DNA of 10,959 nt from Candidatus Omnitrophota bacterium. Its GTDB lineage: Bacteria; Omnitrophota; Gorgyraeia; Aquiviventales; Aquiviventaceae. Every line of letters starts with the position of its first letter. Positions within the stretch are counted from its first letter, which is position 1. The notes below the pieces were generated by a model that saw only the letters and a list, made by a program, of their open reading frames with translations, was not told the origin of the DNA and searched no databases. The position numbers and the translations under genes were made by a program. The stretch spans positions 1 through 10,959 of the forward strand of contig JACQRG010000077.1 of the NCBI GenBank assembly GCA_016206565.1, given 5' to 3'. This document shows, one piece after another, positions 1 to 5,614 of the stretch.

Positions 1-811
1 CCTGACCCCGCCCGAGGCCGCAGAACGCCTCGTAGTCAATCAGCTGCGTGATCGTCGGATGGTCTCCGCAGACCGGGCAGGCGGGATTGCGCTTGAGCTG
101 CACCAGCCGGATCTCCATCTTCAGCGCGTTGTAGAGCAGCAGCCGGCCGACGAGCGGCTCGCCGTTGCCGATGATGAGCTTGAGGGCTTCGGTCGCCTGG
201 ATGACCCCGATGACGCCGGGCAGCACCCCCAGCACGCCGCCCTCGGCGCAGCTGGGCACCATGCCGGGGGGCGGAGGCTCCGGGAAGAGGCACCGGTAGC
301 AAGGGCCGGTGGGCAGGGCGAACACGGACGCCTGCCCCTCGAACCGGAAGATGCTGCCGTACACGTTCGGTCTACCGAGCAATATGCACGCGTCGTTCAC
401 CAGGTAGCGTGTCGCGAAGTTGTCGGTGCCGTCAATCACGACGTCGTAGCCCTTGACGAAGTCCATCACGTTGGCGCCGGAGAGCCGCGTGTTGTACGTG
501 GTCACCGCGACGTCGGGGTTGACGGCGGCGATGCGCTCCTTGGCCGACTCGACCTTCAGGCGGCCGACATCCTCGGTGCGGTGGATGATCTGCCGCTGCA
601 GGTTCGTGAAGTCCACCTTGTCGAAATCCACGATGCCCAGGCGCCCGACGCCGGCGGCCGCGAGGTAGAGGCCCAGCGGCGAGCCCAGCCCGCCGGCGCC
701 GATGAGCAGGATGCCGGCGTCCCGCAGCTTCTGCTGGCCCTCGATGCCGACCTCCGGCATGATGAGGTGCCTTGAGTATCTGAGGATCTGATCGCGAGTC
801 AGCTGTGCCAT
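1..811 (-). CDS. moeB: MoeB/ThiF-family adenylyltransferase (E1-like), 3' end cut by window edge
   Basis: 270 codons are visible and the frame is still open at base 1, so the C-terminus is missing. Family role: ATP-dependent adenylation of the C-terminal glycine of a small sulfur carrier (MoaD, ThiS or CysO type) in the cytosol, ahead of thiocarboxylate formation. Seen: the N-terminus LTRDQILRYSRH; the nucleotide loop GAGGLGS at residues 38-44; the GTDNF motif with Asp130; the zinc pairs CYRC (171-174) and CPVC (245-248); and PSCAEGG with Cys188. The visible length already exceeds plain MoeB (about 250 aa), so either the end is near or a rhodanese domain follows as in MoeBR/MOCS3 proteins. 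The ATG at 811 fits the family N-terminus, but no Shine-Dalgarno precedes it; an octamer repeat array occupies that position. The DsrE-like and reductase neighbours favour a sulfur-assimilation role over molybdopterin alone. Family certain; partner carrier unknown. Confidence 0.93.
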   Translation of the reverse strand, partial: MAQLTRDQILRYSRHLIMPEVGIEGQQKLRDAGILLIGAGGLGSPLGLYLAAAGVGRLGIVDFDKVDFTNLQRQIIHRTEDVGRLKVESAKERIAAVNPDVAVTTYNTRLSGANVMDFVKGYDVVIDGTDNFATRYLVNDACILLGRPNVYGSIFRFEGQASVFALPTGPCYRCLFPEPPPPGMVPSCAEGGVLGVLPGVIGVIQATEALKLIIGNGEPLVGRLLLYNALKMEIRLVQLKRNPACPVCGDHPTITQLIDYEAFCGLGRGQ

Positions 812-816
812 TGGTT

Positions 817-880
817 TTGTGTACCGGTGAACTGGTGTACTGGTTCACCGGTACACTTGTACACCGGTAAACCGGTACAC
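817..880. repeat. Octanucleotide tandem array, eight degenerate units
   Basis: Exactly eight consecutive 8-bp units on the + strand, each matching the pattern [C/T][G/T]GTNNAC: the GT at unit positions 3-4 and the AC at positions 7-8 are invariant, while positions 5-6 vary (GT, GA, TC, AC, AA). Since GTNNAC is self-complementary at its ends, the array also contains a perfect 14-bp inverted repeat (819-832 with 843-856, 10-base loop). It leaves 6 bases to the stop of the dsrE-like gene and 5 to the moeB start. No function is known to me. Confidence 0.9.
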
Positions 881-886
881 ATTTCT

Positions 887-1300
887 CTAAAACGTGAATA
901 CTTTGTCTGCAGCCGCAACATCTTCAAGGAGGAACGCCGGCAGCCCGCGGACCTCGTCAATCTCCGGAATCAGGTCTTCTTTCTTCAGCCCCCAGACCGC
1001 CAGCGAGGAGCTGCACACGTAGTATTTCACGTCGCCCGACGCCTTGATGTCGCGGCACAGCTTCTGCGCGTCGGCTAAGTCCAGCCGCTGCAGGCGCTGG
1101 CGCACGCCCTCGCCCTCGGCCTGGTAGGCGCTCGAGAGCTCCAGCCGGTTGATCGCGCCGGGCCGCAGCCGGGCCACGGCCTCGTCGCGGAAGAGCACGC
1201 GCGCCTTCATGTCGGCATGCACCGCCGCCATCAGCAGCGTGAGCACCTGGATCAGGTTGTTCGTGCTGCCCCCGGAAACAATGATGGCGAGTGATTTCAT
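887..1300 (-). CDS. DsrE/DsrF-like small sulfur-relay-type protein
   Basis: 137 aa, predicted soluble, with no signal peptide. The N-terminus (KSLAIIVSGGSTNNLIQVLTL) and the strand YYVCSSSLAVWGL near residues 93-105 resemble the DsrE/DsrF/TusD-like fold. Members of that fold often carry persulfide on a conserved cysteine; Cys96 in this strand is the candidate, and Cys82 is the only other cysteine. Many such proteins are annotated only as DsrE-family or peroxiredoxin-like, so biochemical function is inferred from context. It begins 9 bases after the reductase stop codon with no visible Shine-Dalgarno, implying cotranscription and perhaps reinitiation, and is followed by the octamer array and moeB. 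Sulfur transfer between the reductase and the sulfur-carrier system is the simplest hypothesis. Family fairly sure, role inferred. Confidence 0.8.
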   Translation of the reverse strand: MKSLAIIVSGGSTNNLIQVLTLLMAAVHADMKARVLFRDEAVARLRPGAINRLELSSAYQAEGEGVRQRLQRLDLADAQKLCRDIKASGDVKYYVCSSSLAVWGLKKEDLIPEIDEVRGLPAFLLEDVAAADKVFTF

Positions 1301-1309
1301 ATGGCGCGG

Positions 1310-2959
1310 TTAATACACCGGGCCGTCGGACTCCGGCACCTCGGGCAGCGGCACGTCCTCGGTGGGCGCGAGCGGATGGCCGGCCCCGCCGGTCAGCAGC
1401 GTCACCAGAGCCGCATCCCCCACCCGCTGGCACCAGGCGTTGAACGGCTCGCCGGGCCGGCGCTGCCGCTTGAAGCCCAGCAGGAGCTGCTCCAGCCGCT
1501 TCGCGCACTCGGTCGCCGGAATCTTGCGCAGCACCGCGTGGTTGAAGGTCGCCCCCGCGCCCAGCTGCCCGCCGACGAAGATATCGTATGCATCCACAAC
1601 CTGGCCGTCCACCTTGGTCTTCGAGCCCATGAGGCCGATGTTGGCGATCTGGTACTGGGCGCAGGCGTTGGGGCAGCCGGTGATGTGCAGGCGCAGCGGC
1701 TCCTCCAGGGGCACGCGCTGCTCAAGGTATTCGATGATCTGGCGCGAGCGCGCCTTCGTCTCGGTGATGGCCAGCTTGCAGAACTCGACGCCGGTGCAGG
1801 TCACCACGCTGCGGCGCACCGGATGCGCGTTGATGGAGAGCCCCACGTCGCTCAATCCGGTGAGCACGTGCTCGACGTGGGCCTCCGGCACGTTGAGCAG
1901 CAGCAGGTTCTGCCGGTTGGTCAGCCGCAGGGTCTTGCCGTCGCCGTAGCGGCGGCACAGATCCGCAGCCTTGCGCATCTGCGGGCTGGTGATGCGCCCG
2001 ACCAGGACCGGTGCTCCGATGTAGTACAGGCCGGGCTGCTTCTGCGCATGCACCCCCACGTGGTCGCGGTAGGTATCCGGCGGCTCCTGGTAGCCGGCGG
2101 GGGCCTCCTCCAGGGGGCGGGCCCAGCGCTCCTGCAGGGCCTGGCGCAGCTTCGCCACGCCCCAGTCATGCACCAGATACTTGATGCGGGCGTGGTGGCG
2201 CTTCTCGCGGTACTCCGGCGTGTCGCGCCAGATCTCGGTTAAGTGCCGCACGATCTCCACGGCGTCCGCCGGCTTGACGAACACGTTGAGGCGCTGGCTG
2301 AAGAACGCCTGGGTCGAGAGCCCGCCGCCGACGCGCAGGTCAAACCCGGCCTCGGTCCGGCCGTCCGCGTCCCGCGTGCAGCCGACCAGCGCGACGCACT
2401 GGATCTCCGGATGGATGCACCAGGTGCGGCAGCCGGAGACGCTGATCTTGTACTTGCGCGGCAGGTTCGCATACGCCGGGTTGCCCAGGAAGAAATCGCT
2501 CACCTGCCGGGCGATGGGGCCGGTGTCGAGCACCTCCTCCTTGTCTACCCCGGCCACCGGGCAGCCGACCACGTTGCGCGGAATGTCCCCGCACGCCCCC
2601 AGCGTCTTGATGCCCACCGACTCCAGCCGCTTGAGGATGCCCACCGCGTCGGTGTAGTGGATCCAGTGCAGCTGGAAATTCTGCCGGGTGGTGATGTCGG
2701 CGAACCCCCGGTTCTGCTTCTCGGCGATGTCGGCGACCGTGTCAAGCTGCTCCGGCGTGACGAAGCCGTTGGGCTGCTTCGTGCGCAGCATGAAGAAGCC
2801 CTGCTCGTGGCGGTGGGTGTAGAGCCCCAGCCACTTGCACATGAAGTGGTCGTCCTCGGTCAGGCTCTCAAAGCCCTGGCTGGCGGCGCGCTCCAGGGCC
2901 TTGACCACGTCGAAGGGGTTGCCGTAGCGCTGCTTGATGGCTTCCGCTTGGTTGCTCAT
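1310..2959 (-). CDS. Sirohaem/4Fe-4S nitrite or sulfite reductase (NirA/Sir family)
   Basis: 549 aa, the normal size for ferredoxin-type single-subunit reductases. The family performs six-electron reduction of nitrite to ammonia or sulfite to sulfide with a coupled sirohaem and 4Fe-4S centre. Seen: two repeats of the ferredoxin-like reductase half-domain, with TTRQNFQLHW at 90-99 and LTNRQNLLLL at 346-355; the RKYKISVSGC stretch at 168-177; and the four cluster/sirohaem cysteines CTGVEFC (388, 394) and TGCPNAC (429, 433). The last 40 residues (APTEDVPLPEVPE) look like a flexible tail. Substrate cannot be fixed from motifs. The adjacent DsrE-like and MoeB genes favour sulfite; the nearby decarboxylase (AhbAB/NirDL) is neutral. 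A promoter candidate lies directly upstream with a very short leader. The gene heads a likely operon with dsrE-like and moeB. Confidence 0.93.
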   Translation of the reverse strand: MSNQAEAIKQRYGNPFDVVKALERAASQGFESLTEDDHFMCKWLGLYTHRHEQGFFMLRTKQPNGFVTPEQLDTVADIAEKQNRGFADITTRQNFQLHWIHYTDAVGILKRLESVGIKTLGACGDIPRNVVGCPVAGVDKEEVLDTGPIARQVSDFFLGNPAYANLPRKYKISVSGCRTWCIHPEIQCVALVGCTRDADGRTEAGFDLRVGGGLSTQAFFSQRLNVFVKPADAVEIVRHLTEIWRDTPEYREKRHHARIKYLVHDWGVAKLRQALQERWARPLEEAPAGYQEPPDTYRDHVGVHAQKQPGLYYIGAPVLVGRITSPQMRKAADLCRRYGDGKTLRLTNRQNLLLLNVPEAHVEHVLTGLSDVGLSINAHPVRRSVVTCTGVEFCKLAITETKARSRQIIEYLEQRVPLEEPLRLHITGCPNACAQYQIANIGLMGSKTKVDGQVVDAYDIFVGGQLGAGATFNHAVLRKIPATECAKRLEQLLLGFKRQRRPGEPFNAWCQRVGDAALVTLLTGGAGHPLAPTEDVPLPEVPESDGPVY

Positions 2960-2975
2960 GGGTCGTTAGGAGGGG

Positions 2976-3004
2976 AGTATGTCATATGCTAGTTATTACG
3001 TCAA
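2976..3004 (-). promoter_or_regulatory. Sigma70-type promoter candidate for the reductase operon
   Basis: Read on the minus strand: -35 TTGACG (2999-3004), 17-base spacer, -10 CATACT (2976-2981) preceded by TGA, an extended -10 motif. The predicted start is near 2969, giving a leader of only about ten bases with no purine-rich ribosome site, so translation may be near-leaderless. The gap is AT-rich in an otherwise GC-rich window, as expected for a promoter. Confidence 0.55.
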
Positions 3005-3028
3005 GAACAAATGGCTGGAATGGTGGAT

Positions 3029-3056
3029 TAATATTACTTATTAGGTAATATTACTT
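3029..3056. promoter_or_regulatory. AT-rich direct/inverted repeat, possible operator
   Basis: TAATATTACTT occurs twice on the + strand (3029-3039 and 3046-3056) with a period of 17 bases. Because its core is self-complementary, the same bases also form a perfect 9-bp inverted repeat (3029-3037 with 3045-3053, 7-base loop). It spans the stop codon of the decarboxylase gene and lies about 25 bp upstream of the -35 box of the reductase promoter, centred near -73. An activator site or a weak terminator are both possible. I do not recognise the motif. Confidence 0.4.
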
Positions 3057-4098
3057 TGCTGCCGATTTCTTTCCACCACGTATCGAGCTCGGGCGTGAAG
3101 TACTTGACGCGGATCTTCTTGTACTCCTGGGTGCTGAAGAGGTTTTTGTGCGCAAACGCCCCGACGCGCTCCTCGATGCGCCGCACCACCTCCATGCACG
3201 CCGAGTACGTCTCGGCATGGATCATGGTGAAGAGCGGATACGGCCAATTGGGATACACCGGCCGGCGGTAGCAGTGGCTCACCTCCCTGAAGAGCGCCAT
3301 CTGCTCGCCGACGGCGTCCACCTGCTCCGGCGGCACCTGCCAGACCACCATGGCGTTGGCCTTAAAGCCGGCATTGCGGTGGTGGAGGATGGCGGCGAAG
3401 CGGCGCATGTAGCCTAAGTGCTCCATGCGGCGGGCCCACGCGAAGAGCTCCTCCTCGGTCACCTCGGCCTGCTCCGCCCAGACCGCGTAGGGGATTTCCA
3501 GCAGCGGCAAGTCCTCCTGCATCACCCGGATGAGCCGGATGTCCTGCGGCGCGAGCGGCGGCTTGGCGCTCATCCGCCGCTTCTCGTCGTAGATGTCCTC
3601 CGGGTTCTCCAGCGCGGTCTCTTGCTGGGTCAGGTCCAGCTTGACGCCGATCTTGTAGAGCCGCAGGGTGGGCAGGATGATGGTCTCCTGGCCCTTGGCC
3701 AGCACGTGGAGGATGCGGATGGCCTGCTCGAGCGATTCCCCCGGCGGGATGGCGATGGTGAACCAGAGGTTGAACGGGTCGTTGCGCTTGTAGTTGTGGG
3801 AGACGCCGGGGTGCCGGTTGATGACCCGGGCCGCCTCATCCGCCTGGTCCGGCTCCACCTTCATGGCGGCCAGGGTGCTCTGGTAGCCCAGCGCGCGGGT
3901 ATCGAAGATGGCCGAGAGCTGCCGGATGACGGGCTTGGCCTTCAGGCGGCCGACGCGCTCCAGGCACTCCTGCTCCGAGATGTTCAACCGCTCCGCGAGC
4001 ACCTGGAAGGGCCGGTGGGCGATCGGAAACTGCTTCTGGACTTCGGTGAGCAGCGCCTTGTCCACGTCATCGAAGGTCTGGGTCGTCGTGGCAGGCAT
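3034..4098 (-). CDS. Sirohaem decarboxylase, fused AhbA-AhbB / NirDL type
   Basis: 354 aa; commonly misannotated as an Lrp/AsnC regulator. The family removes two acetate carboxyls of sirohaem to give 12,18-didecarboxysirohaem, for the alternative haem b route (AhbAB) or haem d1 (NirDLGH). Seen: two homologous halves, each an AsnC-like winged helix plus a ferredoxin-like ligand domain. The first half (about 1-160) has RQLSAIFDTRALGYQST and the HNYKR motif with His101. The second half (about 180-345) has RRFAAILHHRNAGFKANAMVVW (His239, His240) and VSHCYRRP with His275. The ATG at 4098 shares its A with the TGA of the aldo/keto reductase gene upstream (TGATG), so translation is probably coupled; an in-frame extension to 4365 exists but only shadows that gene. 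Haem b versus haem d1 cannot be decided here, because no radical-SAM partner (AhbC/D, NirJ) is in view. Confidence 0.88.
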   Translation of the reverse strand: MPATTTQTFDDVDKALLTEVQKQFPIAHRPFQVLAERLNISEQECLERVGRLKAKPVIRQLSAIFDTRALGYQSTLAAMKVEPDQADEAARVINRHPGVSHNYKRNDPFNLWFTIAIPPGESLEQAIRILHVLAKGQETIILPTLRLYKIGVKLDLTQQETALENPEDIYDEKRRMSAKPPLAPQDIRLIRVMQEDLPLLEIPYAVWAEQAEVTEEELFAWARRMEHLGYMRRFAAILHHRNAGFKANAMVVWQVPPEQVDAVGEQMALFREVSHCYRRPVYPNWPYPLFTMIHAETYSACMEVVRRIEERVGAFAHKNLFSTQEYKKIRVKYFTPELDTWWKEIGSKVILPNK

Positions 4099-5117
4099 CA
4101 GCGCGCCGGCGAGGCTGACGGGGCGAGGCCGAACTGCTCGGCATAGAGCTGCCGGATGCGCGAGAGCTCTTCGGCGCTGGGCGCCGGCCGCTCCACCGCC
4201 GCCGCGAACTCGTCGAGCTGCGCTTCGGTGTAGATGTTCGGCAGGACCGAGGCGACGGAGGGCTCGGCCAGGATGAACTGCAGGGCCGCCTGCCCGAGCG
4301 TGCGCCCCGCGCCCTCGGTCAGGAACTGCAGCTGCTGCACCTTCTTGAGGCCCTCGACCTGCCACTGGCGCTTGCGCTCATCGGTGGAGACGCGGTGGAA
4401 CCGGTGGTCGTCCTCCTTGAAGACCGTCTCGGCGGTCACGGTGCCGTCGAGCAATCCCGAGGCGTGCGGCACCCGCACCAGGAAGCTGGTCTGGTGGCGC
4501 CGCCCCAGCTCGAAGAGGCCCTGCCCGAGCATCTGCTCCAGCAGGTTATAGATGATGAACACCGCATCCGCCCGCCGCGGCGCAATCGCGTACGCGCCCT
4601 CCTCGATCTGGCGCTCGGCGATCGCCGGCCCCAGCGCCGGCCCCCAGGCGCGGATCTTGCCCGCGCGCTTGAACGCCTCCAGTTCGGCGAAGAGGTCATC
4701 GCGCTGCAGCGCGTCCAAGCGGGGGTTGTGCAGCTGGTAGAGGTCAATGTAGTCGGTGCCCAGGCGCCGCAGGCTCTCCTCCAGGGCGAAGCGCACGTAC
4801 TCCGGGCGCCAGTCCTGCGGCAGCTCTTCGTGGCCGCGGCGGCCGGTATGGTGGTAGAAGTCGTAGCCGAACTTGGTGCCGATGGTCAGCTGCCGGCGCT
4901 GCGGTCCCAGCGCCTGCGCCAGGAGCGTCTCGCCGAGCCCGTTGCCGTAGGTGTCGGCGGTGTCGAAGAAGGTGATGCCGGCCTCAAAGGCCCGGCGCAG
5001 CAGGCGCACCCCGACCGCCGGATCGGTGATGCCCCACCAGGCGGTGGAGACGGTCCAGACCCCGAAGCCGATTTCGGAGACGGTGACGTCGGTTGTGCCG
5101 AGGCGCCGCAAGCGCAT
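4098..5117 (-). CDS. Aldo/keto reductase
   Basis: 339 aa, typical length for an NADPH-dependent (beta/alpha)8 aldo/keto reductase. Seen: N-terminal RRLGTTDVTVSEIGFGVW; catalytic tetrad Asp52 and Tyr57 in FDTADTYGNG, Lys82 in GTKFGYD, His130 in YQLHNP; and LRRLGTDYIDLYQLH. The strand usually ending GVSN reads RAWGPALGPA (157-165), a variant I associate with a subgroup of these enzymes. The substrate is unknown. The ATG at 5117 has no Shine-Dalgarno but follows an extended -10 element by ten bases. Its stop overlaps the start of the sirohaem decarboxylase gene, so the two products are probably made together, suggesting a role in tetrapyrrole or redox metabolism rather than sugar reduction. That link is inference. 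Confidence 0.9.
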   Translation of the reverse strand: MRLRRLGTTDVTVSEIGFGVWTVSTAWWGITDPAVGVRLLRRAFEAGITFFDTADTYGNGLGETLLAQALGPQRRQLTIGTKFGYDFYHHTGRRGHEELPQDWRPEYVRFALEESLRRLGTDYIDLYQLHNPRLDALQRDDLFAELEAFKRAGKIRAWGPALGPAIAERQIEEGAYAIAPRRADAVFIIYNLLEQMLGQGLFELGRRHQTSFLVRVPHASGLLDGTVTAETVFKEDDHRFHRVSTDERKRQWQVEGLKKVQQLQFLTEGAGRTLGQAALQFILAEPSVASVLPNIYTEAQLDEFAAAVERPAPSAEELSRIRQLYAEQFGLAPSASPAR

Positions 5118-5127
5118 TTGGGCAGGT

Positions 5128-5136
5128 ATTCTAGCA
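5128..5136 (-). promoter_or_regulatory. Extended -10 promoter candidate for the aldo/keto reductase gene
   Basis: Minus-strand TGCTAGAAT: TAGAAT (5128-5133) with the upstream TG of an extended -10. No convincing -35 lies at 16-18 bases. Only ten bases separate the hexamer from the ATG at 5117, so a transcript from here would be leaderless or nearly so. It sits in the 29-base gap after the receiver gene and would separate metabolic from signalling genes. Confidence 0.35.
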
Positions 5137-5146
5137 CACCGGGGGG

Positions 5147-5539
5147 TTATTTCGGCGCTTGGCCTTGCTCGCGGCGCTTGAAGATGCGCTCGATGCGCAC
5201 TAGCAGGTCCTCGTGGTCGAAGGGCTTGACGACATAGTCCTCGATACCCTCCAGCTCGAAGAGGTCCTTCATCCGGTCGCGCGCGGTGAGGATGATGACC
5301 GGGATCTTGCCGCGGCCGAAGCGCGTGTTGAGCTCCCGCAGGCAGGAGTAGCCGTCCATGACCGGCATCACGACGTCGAGGATGACCAGGTCCGGGCGCT
5401 GCTGCAAGGCCAGCTCCACTGCCTCCTTGCCGTCCTTGGCCGTCACCACGTCGTAGCCCTTGGACTGCAGCCGGATCTTGATCGCCAAGGCCAGCTGCTG
5501 CTCGTCATCCGCCACCAGAATCTTTTTCGCTCCCGCCAT
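5147..5539 (-). CDS. Stand-alone response regulator receiver (CheY-like)
   Basis: 130 aa, one REC domain and nothing else. Seen: acidic pocket Asp11-Asp12-Glu13, phospho-acceptor Asp55 in LVILDVVMPVMDG, Thr85 in ILTARD, and Lys105 in DYVVKPF; a short basic tail (KRREQGQAPK) ends the protein. With no output domain it must act by protein contact or as a phosphate shuttle. The ATG at 5539 is supported by AGGAGG at 5547-5552 with a 7-base spacer, one of the clearest ribosome sites in the window. It lies 75 bases after the hybrid kinase gene and is probably in the same operon. A likely partner is one of the two upstream kinases. Confidence 0.93.
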   Translation of the reverse strand: MAGAKKILVADDEQQLALAIKIRLQSKGYDVVTAKDGKEAVELALQQRPDLVILDVVMPVMDGYSCLRELNTRFGRGKIPVIILTARDRMKDLFELEGIEDYVVKPFDHEDLLVRIERIFKRREQGQAPK

Positions 5540-5614
5540 TAGGATCCCTCCTCACCCACGCTCATGCAGCACGGACTCAATGGCCGCCACCAGCAGCACG
5601 CGCGCGGCCATGGA

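Noticed and set aside
817..880. CRISPR array
   Set aside because: Units are 8 bp with no spacers and no cas genes nearby.
1301..2242. 313-codon plus-strand frame opposite the reductase
   Set aside because: Shadow frame with no recognisable motif; the minus strand encodes the intact reductase.
3034..4098. Lrp/AsnC transcriptional regulator
   Set aside because: Two tandem AsnC-like halves with the HNYKR and SHCYRRP motifs match sirohaem decarboxylases rather than DNA-binding regulators.
4099..4365. N-terminal extension of the sirohaem decarboxylase frame by 89 codons
   Set aside because: It is a shadow of the aldo/keto reductase gene, Arg/Gly/Ala-rich, and the family N-terminus starts at the ATG at 4098.
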